64,000 nt of DNA from Microbacterium gorillae (GTDB lineage Bacteria; Actinomycetota; Actinomycetes; Actinomycetales; Microbacteriaceae), in the NCBI RefSeq assembly GCF_000826185.2, contig NZ_LN648874.1, forward strand, positions 124,001-188,000, read 5' to 3'. Position numbers and translations under genes: made by a program. This document shows, piece by piece, positions 1-8,537 of this stretch (positions within the stretch are counted from its first letter, which is position 1; each line of letters opens with the position of its first letter). The notes under the pieces were generated by a model, which worked only from the letters and a program-made list of their open reading frames with translations, had not been told where the DNA came from and ran no database searches.

Positions 1-215
1 TAGATGACGTCCCACACCGGGACGGTGTCGCGCTGCGGGTTGAGTTGCGTCGACTGCTGGGACAGCGGCACGGTTGCCAGGAACCGGCGCAGCAGCGTGA
101 TCAAGGAGTAGACCGCCGACTGCCCGAACGTCACGCACAGGACGAGGACGATCTCCCAGCGCAGCCGTGTTCGCGAAAATCGGTTCGCCGGTGCGGGCGT
201 GGGGAGATCGGCCAT
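1..215 (-). CDS. CPBP-family intramembrane protease, N-terminal part (gene runs off the window start)
   Basis: About 71 codons are visible, starting MADLPTPAPANRF. A short polar N-terminus is followed by one hydrophobic segment (about residues 20-45), then PLSQQSTQLNP. This opening resembles actinobacterial CPBP (Abi) intramembrane glutamic-type proteases, whose catalytic EExxxR motif would lie beyond the window. The ATG at 215 is supported by a -10-like TACGAT six bases upstream and the absence of a Shine-Dalgarno, implying a leaderless transcript. The gene diverges from the peptide transporter at 415. The family call rests on the N-terminus only. Confidence 0.6.
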   Translation of the reverse strand, partial: MADLPTPAPANRFSRTRLRWEIVLVLCVTFGQSAVYSLITLLRRFLATVPLSQQSTQLNPQRDTVPVWDVI

Positions 216-221
216 TCCGCG

Positions 222-227
222 ATCGTA
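222..227 (-). promoter_or_regulatory. -10 element, leaderless CPBP gene
   Basis: TACGAT on the - strand ends six bases before the ATG at 215, so the predicted transcript begins at the start codon. No clear -35. Confidence 0.5.
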
Positions 228-320
228 TCGGCGGCGATCGATGAATCCGCCGTGCGCTGATCAGAACGCACCGCGGGGTGGGGCCGCGGTAAAAGATGTG
301 TAACGGTTCGACCCGGTTCT

Positions 321-349
321 TTGCTCACATCCCGCGCCACCCCTAACCT
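321..349 (+). promoter_or_regulatory. Promoter of the first oligopeptide operon
   Basis: TTGCTC (321-326), a 17-bp spacer and TAACCT (344-349) form the best-spaced -35/-10 pair upstream of the lipoprotein gene. The start would be near 356, giving a leader of about 59 nt that contains the Shine-Dalgarno at 405-410. The rest of the 216-414 gap shows nothing else recognisable. Confidence 0.55.
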
Positions 350-414
350 TGCGATATCCCGTATCTGTCACAGGAGACACGTGCGGACCAATCAACCCAC
401 TCTCAGGAGGACCA

Positions 415-2049
415 GTGAAGCGCACGAAGATCGCCCTCAGCGGCATCGCGCTGGTGAGCGTCGCAACCCTCGCTCTCGCCGGCTGCGCGTCCAACGGCGG
501 CTCTGGCGACGACAAGACCGGTGGCAGCACCGGTGGCGGCGACACCTCGGCCATCATCAAGACGAACGGCAGCGAGCCGCAGAACCCGCTCATCCCGACC
601 AACACCAATGAGGTCGGCGGTGGCAAGATCCTCGACTCCATCTTCGCGGGTCTGGTCTACTACGACGCCAAGGGCGCCCCGGTCAACGACATGGCCGAGA
701 AGATCGAGACGGTCGACCCGCAGACGATCGAGATCACCCTGAAGAAGGGCCAGAAGTTCACGGACGGCACCGAGGTCAAGGCCGACAACTTCATCAAGGC
801 CTGGAACTACGGCGCGAAGTTCTCCAACAAGCAGCTTTCGGCCTACTTCTTCGAGGACATCGAGGGCTACGACGCCGCGAAGGACTCCGAGCTGACGGGT
901 GTCACCAAGACGGATGACTACCACTTCACGATCAAGCTGAACAAGCCGGCGTCGGACTTCGCTCTGCGTCTGGGCTACTCGGCCTTCTACCCGCTTCCGG
1001 ACTCCGCGTTCGCGGACATGAAGGCGTTCGGTGAGAAGCCGGTCGGCAACGGCCCGTACAAGCTCGCCGGCGACGACGCGTGGAAGCACGACGAGTCCAT
1101 CTCGCTCGTGAAGAACGATGACTACACCGGTGGCCGTCAGGCCAAGAACGGTGGCCTGGACATCATCTTCTACGCCACCCAGGAGGCCGCGTACTCCGAC
1201 CTGCAGGCCGACCAGGTGGACGTCATCGACGCCATCCCGTCGAGCTCGCTGGCGACGTTCCAGGACGAGCTGGGTGACCGCGCGGTCAACCAGCCGGCCG
1301 CCATCTTCCAGTCCTTCACGATTCCGTCGCGTCTGGACCACTTCAGCGGCGAGGAGGGCCAGCTGCGTCGTCAGGCGCTGTCGATGGCCATCAACCGCGA
1401 GGAGATCACCAAGACGATCTTCCAGGGCACCCGCACCCCGGCCAGCGACTTCACCTCGCCGGTCATCAAGGGCTGGTCGGACAAGCTCACCGGCGCCGAT
1501 GTCCTGAAGTACAACCCGGACAAGGCGAAGGAACTGTGGGCCAAGGCCGACGCCATCAAGCCGTGGACCGGCACGTTCCAGATCGCGTACAACGCTGACG
1601 GTGGCCACCAGGCCTGGGTCGACGCGGTGACCAACTCGATCAAGAACACGCTGGGCATCGACGCGTCGGGCAACCCGTTCCCGACCTTCGCCGAGGCGCG
1701 CACGCAGATCACCGACCGCACCATCAAGACCGCGTTCCGCACCGGTTGGCAGGCGGACTACCCGGGTCTGTACAACTTCCTCGGCCCGCTCTACGCGACC
1801 GGTGCCGGTTCGAACGACGGTGACTACTCGAACAAGGACTTCGACGCGCTGCTCGCTCAGGGCATCTCGCAGACCGACTCGTCGAAGGCCAACGACGACT
1901 TCCAGAAGGCTCAGGAGATCCTGCTGCAGGACCTCCCGGCCATCCCGCTGTGGTACTCCAACGTCACCGGCGGCTTCTCGAAGAACGTCGACAACGTCGA
2001 GTTCGGTTGGAACTCGGTTCCGCTCTACTACGAGATCACCAAGAAGTAA
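415..2049 (+). CDS. Peptide ABC transporter substrate-binding lipoprotein (SBP family 5)
   Basis: A 544-residue extracytoplasmic solute receptor, OppA/DppA-like. A lipoprotein signal peptide (VKRTKIALSG..., lipobox LAGC, Cys24) is followed by a Gly/Ser/Asp-rich linker and the family 5 fold, with the usual opening NPLIPTNTNE. I start at the GTG at 415 because AGGAGG lies four bases upstream (405-410) and the signal peptide begins there; an in-frame extension to 349 would add an uncharged, implausible N-terminus. It heads an A-B-C-DF operon but is separated from the permeases by a strong hairpin at 2067-2100, which would allow a higher receptor dose. Ligand specificity cannot be read from sequence. 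Confidence 0.92.
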   Translation: MKRTKIALSGIALVSVATLALAGCASNGGSGDDKTGGSTGGGDTSAIIKTNGSEPQNPLIPTNTNEVGGGKILDSIFAGLVYYDAKGAPVNDMAEKIETVDPQTIEITLKKGQKFTDGTEVKADNFIKAWNYGAKFSNKQLSAYFFEDIEGYDAAKDSELTGVTKTDDYHFTIKLNKPASDFALRLGYSAFYPLPDSAFADMKAFGEKPVGNGPYKLAGDDAWKHDESISLVKNDDYTGGRQAKNGGLDIIFYATQEAAYSDLQADQVDVIDAIPSSSLATFQDELGDRAVNQPAAIFQSFTIPSRLDHFSGEEGQLRRQALSMAINREEITKTIFQGTRTPASDFTSPVIKGWSDKLTGADVLKYNPDKAKELWAKADAIKPWTGTFQIAYNADGGHQAWVDAVTNSIKNTLGIDASGNPFPTFAEARTQITDRTIKTAFRTGWQADYPGLYNFLGPLYATGAGSNDGDYSNKDFDALLAQGISQTDSSKANDDFQKAQEILLQDLPAIPLWYSNVTGGFSKNVDNVEFGWNSVPLYYEITKK

Positions 2050-2066
2050 TTCCCGGTTGATCGCAC

Positions 2067-2100
2067 CCGCGAGGCGGTGACAGTCGTCACCGCCTCGCGG
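2067..2100 (+). terminator. Stem-loop between receptor and permease genes
   Basis: A perfect 15-bp stem (CCGCGAGGCGGTGAC / its complement) with an AGTC loop, and no T-tract after it. It may be a partial terminator or an RNA-stabilising hairpin that sets receptor over permease expression. Confidence 0.7.
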
Positions 2101-2205
2101 CGTGTCCCATAACTGTGCTCGCGTTCCGATCCAGAACCGGGCACGATGCTGTGTGGGGATTCCTGACGCGGAGTCCCCGTGCATCCACACGGAAGGGAGC
2201 GCGGT

Positions 2206-3135
2206 TTGGTCGGCTACATCGTCAAACGCCTCTTGCAGGTCATCCCGGTGTTCTTCGGGGCGACGCTGCTCATCTACTTCCTGGTCTTCGCCATGCCCGG
2301 CGACCCGATCCTGGCGATGTTCGGTCAGCGCACGCCGACCGAGTCCCAGTTGCAGGCGCTGCGAGACCAGTACCACCTCAATGAGCCGTTCATCGTGCAG
2401 TACCTGCTGTACATGAAGGGCGTCTTCACCGGCGACATGGGTCAGACCTTCTCCGGTCAGGACGTGTCCACGGTGCTCGCGCGGACCCTGCCGGTCACCG
2501 GGCGCCTGGCCGTGATGGCGATCGCCATCGAGTTCTGCCTGTCGATCATCATCGGAACCGCATCCGCCCTGCGCAAGGGCAAGGCGCTCGATAACATCAT
2601 GCTGATCGTCAGCCTGATCTTCGTCGCCATGCCGGTGTTCGTGCTCGCGTTCCTCGCCCAGTACTTCCTGGCCGTCCAGTTCGGCTGGTTCAAACCGACA
2701 GTGGGGTCGGACAACGACTGGGGCGGCCTCTGGTTGCCCGCGATCGTGCTCGGCGTGAGCCTGTTCGCAACGAGCATGCGCCTCATGCGCGGTTCTGTTA
2801 TCGAGACGCTGAACCAGGACTGGGTGCGCACCGCGTACAGCAAGGGACTCTCGCGCGGACGCGTGATCCCGGTGCACGTGCTGCGCAACTCCCTGATCCC
2901 GGTGATCACCAACTCCGCGACGAACTTCGGCGTGCTGCTGGTCGGTGCGACCGTCACCGAGGGCATCTTCAACGTGCCCGGTGTCGGTAACACGCTGTAC
3001 CAGGCGGTCATCCGACACGAGAACGCGACCGTGGTCTCGTTCGTCACCGTGTTCGTCATCCTGTACGTGCTGGTCAACCTCGTGGTCGACCTGCTGTACG
3101 GACTGCTCGACCCGAGGATCCGTTATGCCAAGTGA
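2206..3135 (+). CDS. Peptide ABC transporter permease, OppB/DppB type
   Basis: A 309-residue inner-membrane permease with about six transmembrane helices. It opens VGYIVKRLLQVIPVFFG, the conserved N-terminus of the family. The binding-protein-dependent transport (EAA) region contains YSKGLSRGRVIPVH (about residue 212 on). It ends DPRIRYAK, the usual C-terminus. I prefer the TTG start at 2206: GGAAGGGAG lies about six bases upstream and homologues start at this residue. Its last 11 bases overlap the next permease gene, so the two are translationally coupled. It pairs with the OppC-type permease to form the pore. Confidence 0.93.
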   Translation: MVGYIVKRLLQVIPVFFGATLLIYFLVFAMPGDPILAMFGQRTPTESQLQALRDQYHLNEPFIVQYLLYMKGVFTGDMGQTFSGQDVSTVLARTLPVTGRLAVMAIAIEFCLSIIIGTASALRKGKALDNIMLIVSLIFVAMPVFVLAFLAQYFLAVQFGWFKPTVGSDNDWGGLWLPAIVLGVSLFATSMRLMRGSVIETLNQDWVRTAYSKGLSRGRVIPVHVLRNSLIPVITNSATNFGVLLVGATVTEGIFNVPGVGNTLYQAVIRHENATVVSFVTVFVILYVLVNLVVDLLYGLLDPRIRYAK

Positions 3136-4156
3136 TGAGAAGATTCCCCAAGACGCCACGATGAACCTTCGTGACGCGACGTCCTTCGACCCGAGTCAGA
3201 TCCCCGACGAGGTGATGCCGGCCACCCGCGCCGACCACTACGTCGCCGATGTCGCCACGCAGACGGTGGCGGTGGACGCGGTCCGCGTGTCGGAGAAGAC
3301 CAGCAACCTGTGGCTGGACGCGTGGCGGGACCTCCGCCGTCGTCCGCTGTTCTGGATCTCGCTGGTCATCGTGATCGTGATCATCGCCATGGCCGTGCTG
3401 CCGCAGCTCTTCACGCAGCAGTCTCCGACCCTCAACTGCGAGTTGTCGAACTCGAACGGCGGCCCCGCCGCCGGTCACCCGCTCGGCTTCACGTTCCAGG
3501 GCTGTGACATCTGGGCGCGCATCGTGTACGGCACCCGCACCTCGATGGTCGTCGGTCTGCTGTCGACCATCATCGGCTCCGGAATCGGACTGATCATGGG
3601 CGCCCTGGCCGGCTTCTACGGCGGCTGGCTCGACTCGGTGCTCTCCCGCATCGGCGACATCTTCTTCTCGATCCCCTACATCCTCGCGGCCGTCGTGGTC
3701 ATGAGCGTGTTCTCCAGCTCGCGCAACGAGCTGACGCTCGCGTTCGCGATCGGCGGGTTCGCGTGGGCCTCCACGGCACGCGTCGTGCGCGCCGAGGTGA
3801 TGCGGGTCAAGCAGAACGACTTCGTGATGGCGTCGCGGGCACTGGGCCGGTCGCGCTTCTCCACGATGGTCACGCACGTCGTGCCGAACGCCATCGCCCC
3901 GCTGCTCGTCATCGCGACCTTGAGCCTCGCCGGCGCCATCGTCGCCGAGGCCACGCTGTCCTTCCTCGGGGTCGGACTGCCCTCCTCGACCATGTCGTGG
4001 GGCAATGACATCGGACAGGCGCAGCAGTCGCTGAAGGTTGCCCCGATGGGTCTGATCTATCCGTCGATCGCGCTGACGGTCACCGTTCTCGCGTTCATCA
4101 TGCTGGGTGAGCTCGTTCGAGATGCGCTCGACCCGAGGGCGAGGGCGCAGCGATGA
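3125..4156 (+). CDS. Peptide ABC transporter permease, OppC/DppC type
   Basis: A 343-residue second pore subunit. A long cytoplasmic N-terminus (about 65 residues) leads to WRDLRRRPLFWIS and the first membrane helix. It contains the family's periplasmic HPLGFTFQGCDIWARIVYG stretch and an EAA loop around ASRALGRSRFSTMV, and ends LVRDALDPRARAQR, all typical of OppC. The ATG at 3125 overlaps the oppB-type gene by 11 bp. The 3' end overlaps the ATPase gene by 4 bp (ATGA), so the operon is tightly coupled. Confidence 0.93.
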   Translation: MPSDEKIPQDATMNLRDATSFDPSQIPDEVMPATRADHYVADVATQTVAVDAVRVSEKTSNLWLDAWRDLRRRPLFWISLVIVIVIIAMAVLPQLFTQQSPTLNCELSNSNGGPAAGHPLGFTFQGCDIWARIVYGTRTSMVVGLLSTIIGSGIGLIMGALAGFYGGWLDSVLSRIGDIFFSIPYILAAVVVMSVFSSSRNELTLAFAIGGFAWASTARVVRAEVMRVKQNDFVMASRALGRSRFSTMVTHVVPNAIAPLLVIATLSLAGAIVAEATLSFLGVGLPSSTMSWGNDIGQAQQSLKVAPMGLIYPSIALTVTVLAFIMLGELVRDALDPRARAQR

Positions 4157-5847
4157 GTTTCCCGGAGACGAATGTGAGCAACCAGGAATACGTCGACGCA
4201 CGCGAACCGCTGCTGCGGGTCCGGGATCTGAAGATCGCCTTCACCTCGGACCGCAAGCAGCGCGAGGTCGTGCACGGTGTCAACTTCGACATCTTCCCCG
4301 GTGAGACCGTGGCGATCGTGGGGGAGTCGGGTTCCGGCAAGTCCACGACCGCGTCGGCGATCATCAACCTGCTGCCCGGTACCGGAAAGGTGACCGGCGG
4401 TTCCATCACCCTGGACGGACGAGAGCTCACCACGCTCTCGCGCGGCCAGATGGAATCGCTGCGCGGCCGCGAGATCGGTTTCGTGCCGCAGGACCCGATG
4501 TCCAACCTCAACCCGGTCTGGTCGATCGGCTTCCAGGTGAAGGAAGCCGTCAAGGCCAACGGCCTCGCCCAGGGGCGACAGGCCATCAAGGCCCGCGCCA
4601 TCGAGGTGCTGAAACAGGCCGGTCTCGCGGACGCCGAACGGCGTCTCGGGCAGTTCCCGCACCAGTTCTCGGGCGGCATGCGCCAGCGCGCGCTGATCGG
4701 TATCGGCCTCGCGGCCGACCCGCGTCTGCTGATCGCGGACGAGCCGACTTCGGCACTGGATGTCACGGTCCAGCGGGTGATCCTCGATCACCTCGCTTCG
4801 CTGACGCGGGACAAGGGCACCTCGGTGCTGCTGATCACGCACGACCTGGGACTCGCCGCCGAGCGCGCCGAGAAGATCGTCGTGATGAACCAGGGCGAGA
4901 TCGTGGAGTCCGGCCCGAGCCGGGAGATCCTGCAGAACCCGCGACACCCGTACACCAAGCGGCTGGTGGCCGCGGCGCCCTCACTCGCGTCGCAGCGCAT
5001 CCAGATCGCCGCGGAGGAGCGCGGGATCGAGCGCGAGATCGGGGGCGTCCCGACGGTCGCCGTCAAGGGCCTGACGAAGGACTACAAGATCCGGCAGGGC
5101 GCGTTCCACACGGAGCCGTTCCGTGCCGTGGACGACGTGTCCTTCGAGATCCCGCGGGGCAAGACGCTGGCACTGGTGGGGGAGTCGGGTTCCGGCAAGT
5201 CCACCGTCGCCAAGATGGTCCTCAAGCTCGAGGAGCCCACTGCCGGTGTGATCGAGGTCGACGGCAAGGACGTGTCGCGTCTGAACAACGCCGACACGTT
5301 CACCCTGCGCCGGCGCATGCAGCCGGTGTTCCAGGACCCGTACAGCTCGCTGGACCCGCTCCGCAGCATCGGCAGCCTCATCGAGGAGCCGCTGGTCATC
5401 CACAAGGTGGGCGACGCGGCGTCTCGTCGGGCACGTGTGCTGGAGCTGCTCGAGCAGGTCGCCCTGCCGCAGTCCCTGATCAGCCGCTATCCGAACGAAC
5501 TGTCCGGTGGACAGCGCCAGCGTGTCGCCATCGCGCGTGCCCTCGCGCTCAAGCCCGACATCGTCGTGCTGGATGAGGCGGTCTCGGCGTTGGACGTGCT
5601 CGTGCAGGACCAGATCCTGCAGCTGCTCGCTCAGCTGCAGGAGGAACTGCAGCTGACCTACCTGTTCATCACGCACGACCTCGCCGTCGTCCGTGTCGCC
5701 GCGGACCTCGTGTGCGTCATGGAGCAGGGCAAGATCGTCGAGCAGGGCACCGTGGACGAGATCTTCGCCAATCCGCGTGAGGACTACACCAAGCGCCTGC
5801 TGGCGGCCATCCCGGGCGCCGACATCGAGCTCGGCATCGGCGGCTGA
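4153..5847 (+). CDS. Fused double-ATPase subunit of peptide ABC transporter (OppD-OppF type)
   Basis: 564 residues with two complete nucleotide-binding domains, each with Walker A GESGSGKS (57-64 and 343-350). The signature motifs are FSGGMRQR in the first half and LSGGQRQR in the second, followed by ADEPTSALD and LDEAVSALD Walker B/D-loops. It energises the 2206/3125 permease pair; fusion of D and F is common in actinobacteria. The start overlaps the previous stop (ATGA). The second half has DEAVSALD where DEPVSALD is usual, and the catalytic Glu is kept. A 29-bp direct repeat encodes the two Walker A loops. A strong terminator follows at 5865-5896. Confidence 0.95.
   Translation: MSFPETNVSNQEYVDAREPLLRVRDLKIAFTSDRKQREVVHGVNFDIFPGETVAIVGESGSGKSTTASAIINLLPGTGKVTGGSITLDGRELTTLSRGQMESLRGREIGFVPQDPMSNLNPVWSIGFQVKEAVKANGLAQGRQAIKARAIEVLKQAGLADAERRLGQFPHQFSGGMRQRALIGIGLAADPRLLIADEPTSALDVTVQRVILDHLASLTRDKGTSVLLITHDLGLAAERAEKIVVMNQGEIVESGPSREILQNPRHPYTKRLVAAAPSLASQRIQIAAEERGIEREIGGVPTVAVKGLTKDYKIRQGAFHTEPFRAVDDVSFEIPRGKTLALVGESGSGKSTVAKMVLKLEEPTAGVIEVDGKDVSRLNNADTFTLRRRMQPVFQDPYSSLDPLRSIGSLIEEPLVIHKVGDAASRRARVLELLEQVALPQSLISRYPNELSGGQRQRVAIARALALKPDIVVLDEAVSALDVLVQDQILQLLAQLQEELQLTYLFITHDLAVVRVAADLVCVMEQGKIVEQGTVDEIFANPREDYTKRLLAAIPGADIELGIGG
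4318..4346 (+). repeat. 29-bp direct repeat, copy 1 (Walker A of first ATPase half)
   Basis: Identical over 29 bases to 5176-5204 in the same gene, encoding V-GESGSGKST in both halves. Recombination between the copies would excise exactly one ATPase unit (858 bp, in frame). Confidence 0.9.
5176..5204 (+). repeat. 29-bp direct repeat, copy 2 (Walker A of second ATPase half)
   Basis: Identical to 4318-4346. The second, minus-strand fused ATPase in this window does not share this spelling, so the identity reflects internal duplication or conversion within this gene. Confidence 0.9.
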
Positions 5848-5864
5848 TCCGGCCGATCATCACG

Positions 5865-5896
5865 CGAGGGCGGACGGGGCATCCCGTCCGCCCTCG
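5865..5896 (+). terminator. Intrinsic-type terminator after first peptide operon
   Basis: A perfect 14-bp stem (CGAGGGCGGACGGG / its complement) with a GCAT loop, 17 bases after the ATPase stop. It is followed by a weak T/C run. Confidence 0.8.
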
Positions 5897-5933
5897 TCGT
5901 CCGTCGGCGGCGGGTTCGTCCGGCGGGGGCGGG

Positions 5934-5939
5934 TAGTCT
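5934..5939 (+). promoter_or_regulatory. -10 element, leaderless PH-domain gene
   Basis: TAGTCT ends six bases before the GTG at 5946. This favours the second of two adjacent GTG codons as the start. Confidence 0.5.
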
Positions 5940-5945
5940 GCTGTG

Positions 5946-6506
5946 GTGAGTCCAGCACCCGGAAACCGCTACGTCATTCGCTCCATCGGCGGTCTCATCG
6001 CCACCGGAGTCGCCGTGCTCATCGCGGCGTACTTCATCATCGACGCCGGTCTGCGCGCGGGCTGGGGCACCACGATGCTGTGGGTGCCGTGGATTCTGCT
6101 GCTGCCGTGGGTGACGTACGTCGCGATGGCTTCGTCCACGATCGCCGTGGATGACGACGGCGCGACGGTCCAGAACCTGTTACGGCGCTACCGGATGCCG
6201 TGGGCGCGGGTCACGGACGTCGAGATGCGGATGCAGCTGACCTTCCACCTCGACTCCCGCAAGCCGGTCGTCTGCATGGGCGGCCCCTCCGTGGCACGTC
6301 CGGGGCAGCAGGTCACGCGCATGGGCAAGCAGAAGCAGGAGAACGGTGAGGCGACCGTACAGGGCCTCCTGCAGCGCTGGAGCGCCGGCCGCCACCGCGA
6401 CGGCGCCCAGGGCCCGGTGACGGCCTCCTGGGACTGGCTGCTGATCGGCTCCCTCGCTCTCATCCTCGTCTGGGCCGCGGTCGCCACTCTGCTGGCCAAC
6501 GCCTGA
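5946..6506 (+). CDS. PH-domain-containing membrane protein
   Basis: 186 residues. Two hydrophobic helices (about 15-34 and 42-60) are followed by a bacterial PH-like domain with the typical strand pattern STIAVDDDGATVQNLLRRYRM then PWARVTDVEM. A Gln/Lys/Arg-rich linker follows, and one C-terminal helix (LLIGSLALILVWAAVATLL). Such proteins are widespread in actinobacteria without assigned function. It sits alone between the two convergent peptide operons. I start at the GTG at 5946 rather than 5943 because of the leaderless spacing. Confidence 0.75.
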   Translation: MSPAPGNRYVIRSIGGLIATGVAVLIAAYFIIDAGLRAGWGTTMLWVPWILLLPWVTYVAMASSTIAVDDDGATVQNLLRRYRMPWARVTDVEMRMQLTFHLDSRKPVVCMGGPSVARPGQQVTRMGKQKQENGEATVQGLLQRWSAGRHRDGAQGPVTASWDWLLIGSLALILVWAAVATLLANA

Positions 6507-6694
6507 CGCCCTCCGGGCCTATCTCCGGGGCCGCTCCGAGTCAGCCCGGAGACGAATCTGACGTCGCCCGTCCGGGAAGCACGAGCACGCGATCGCGTCG
6601 ACATCGGCGGGGGAGCCCGGCGTGGCGGCGTGCCGCGCTGCGTCCCGCCGTGCGGGAGCCGCCGCGCGGGGGAGCCGCAAGCGGACGGGATGCA
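6507..6694. other. Non-coding gap between PH gene and second peptide operon
   Basis: No credible gene. It holds two GGGGGAG heptamers (6609-6615 and 6668-6674) on the + strand and leads into the terminator at 6695-6728. Confidence 0.6.
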
Positions 6695-6728
6695 CGAAGG
6701 GCCGGGAGCATACGCTCCCGGCCCTTCG
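6695..6728 (-). terminator. Terminator of second peptide operon
   Basis: A perfect 15-bp stem (CGAAGGGCCGGGAGC / its complement) with a four-base loop, 20 bases past the receptor stop codon on the minus strand. Confidence 0.85.
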
Positions 6729-6748
6729 GCGTCAGACGACTGTTGGAA

Positions 6749-8455
6749 TTACTTCTCCCAGCCGAGGTCCTGCGGCTTGCCCTGGAAGAACAGACCGGCG
6801 CCGTAGTTGGCCAGGCCCTTCTTCACGGCGACGATGGTCGGACCGTTGTACATCGGCATGATGCCCGCGGTCTCCTTCAGCAGCTTCGCCTCGAGCTCAT
6901 TGCCCTGCTTGATCTGGTCGTCCGGGTTACCGATCTTGGCGATCTCGGCGATCTCCTTGTCCATCTCCGGCGTGGCCGTGCCCGACAGGTTCAGAGTCGA
7001 GTCGGAGCAGTAGATCTGGCAGAAGTACGCGAAGCCGAACGGGTCAGAGGAGCTGAAGCCCATCATGAACATGCCGAACTCGCGCTTGGTGTAGACCTCG
7101 GAGAACTCGCTGGAGGGGCGGTTCTCGATCTTCGCGTCGACACCGATCTCAGCCAGCATCGAGTTGATGGCCTTGGCCTCGGCGGCCGAGGTCGGGTCGT
7201 CACCGAGCGTGGTGAACTGGATGGACAGCTTCTTGCCGTCCTTCTCGCGGATGTCGCCGTCCTTGGCCTGCTTCCAACCGGCCTCGTCGAGCAGCTTGGC
7301 GGCGGCGTCCTTGTCGAAGCCGAGGCCCGCCTTGGCGTAGTTGTCCTGGTAGCCCGGCTGGTAGCTGAACTGGTTGAACGAGCCCGGCTCCTTCTCGGTG
7401 TAGTCCAGACCCTGGAACTCGATCTTGGCGATGACCGAGCGGTCGATGCCCTTCATGATGGCCGTGCGGACCTGCAGGTCATCGAGGCTGGGCGCCGCCG
7501 AGTTCAGCATCAGCAGGTAGTTGGCGGTGCTGCCGCCGCGAAGGATGTTGATGTCCTTCATGTCCTTGACCTGCGCGAGGCGGTCCTGGCTGCTGGCGCT
7601 CGTCGCGTCGATCTCGCCGTTCTTGAAGGCGTTGATCGAGGCGCTGGATTCCATGGTCTTGAACGTGCGGGAGTCGAGCAGACCCTTGTCGCCCCACCAC
7701 TTGTCGTTGCGCTTGAACGAGATGGTGCCGTTGTTCTTGTCGTAGTTGTCGACCGTGTACGGACCGGCGCCCCACTCCGCGTGCGGCGTCTCGACGTACG
7801 CGGTGTTGAACATGTTCGCGTCCTTGACCTCAGGGTTGAGGAGGAAGTTGAACAGTCCGTCGACCCAGGCGTACTCGCCCTTGAAGGTCACGACGGCCTG
7901 GCGGTCGTCCTTACCGGCCTTGACGGACTCGATCTGCACGTAGCCGTCGGTCGAGCTCACAGCGTAGTCCTTGTTCTCGCCGTCGTTGGACTTCCAGGTG
8001 TTCTCGAAGCTCTTCCAGTCGATCGGCGTGCCGTCGTTGTACTGGGCCTTCGGGTTGATCGTGTACGTCACGACGGTCTTCCCGTCGACGTCTTCCTTCT
8101 TGACGTCGCTCAGGTAGTCCTCGTTGGCGTGCCACGTGCCGTCCGCGTCGAACAGCGCGATGACCGGGTTGTACCAGCGCCACACGTTGGACGTGTACAG
8201 CGTGCCGTCCGCGTGGAACGGGTTGAACTGCGCGCTGATCTCGGTGGTGGCGGTGGTGAAAGTGCCGCCCTCCTTGAGGTTCTCGCGCGGCTGCGGGTTG
8301 TAGTCCGCCTGATCCTTCGCTGCGTCGGCGGACCCGGAGGCGCCGCTCGTGGACCCACCGCCGGAGCCGCCGGTGCTGCAGCCGGACAGCAGCAGCGCGC
8401 CGGCAGCAACGGCAGCCGCAGCGGCGATCAGCCGCTTCTTGGTTGCAATTGACAT
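6749..8455 (-). CDS. Peptide ABC transporter substrate-binding lipoprotein (second system)
   Basis: 568 residues, SBP family 5. The signal peptide MSIATKKRLIAAAAA ends in lipobox LLSGC (Cys26), followed by a Gly/Ser linker. The start is the ATG at 8455 because GAGGAGG sits just upstream; the open frame extends further, but that extension is not protein-like. Unlike the first receptor it is the last gene of its operon (B-C-DF-A order) and is separated from the ATPase by an 82-bp spacer with small hairpins. The sequence is clearly diverged from the 415-2049 receptor, so a different peptide class is likely. Confidence 0.92.
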   Translation of the reverse strand: MSIATKKRLIAAAAAVAAGALLLSGCSTGGSGGGSTSGASGSADAAKDQADYNPQPRENLKEGGTFTTATTEISAQFNPFHADGTLYTSNVWRWYNPVIALFDADGTWHANEDYLSDVKKEDVDGKTVVTYTINPKAQYNDGTPIDWKSFENTWKSNDGENKDYAVSSTDGYVQIESVKAGKDDRQAVVTFKGEYAWVDGLFNFLLNPEVKDANMFNTAYVETPHAEWGAGPYTVDNYDKNNGTISFKRNDKWWGDKGLLDSRTFKTMESSASINAFKNGEIDATSASSQDRLAQVKDMKDINILRGGSTANYLLMLNSAAPSLDDLQVRTAIMKGIDRSVIAKIEFQGLDYTEKEPGSFNQFSYQPGYQDNYAKAGLGFDKDAAAKLLDEAGWKQAKDGDIREKDGKKLSIQFTTLGDDPTSAAEAKAINSMLAEIGVDAKIENRPSSEFSEVYTKREFGMFMMGFSSSDPFGFAYFCQIYCSDSTLNLSGTATPEMDKEIAEIAKIGNPDDQIKQGNELEAKLLKETAGIMPMYNGPTIVAVKKGLANYGAGLFFQGKPQDLGWEK

Positions 8456-8469
8456 TCTTGACCTCCTCG

Positions 8470-8526
8470 GCCGCCGAAGCGGCTGGACTGTGTGATGGTG
8501 CGAGAGGACTCGCGGTCTCCTGAGAC
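8470..8526 (-). other. Hairpin-bearing spacer between ATPase and receptor genes
   Basis: Contains GCCGC-CGAA-GCGGC (8470-8483) and GTCTC-CT-GAGAC (8515-8526). These may be RNA-processing or stability elements that uncouple receptor expression from the rest of the operon. Confidence 0.35.
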
Positions 8527-8537
8527 TCGGCGGGTTG

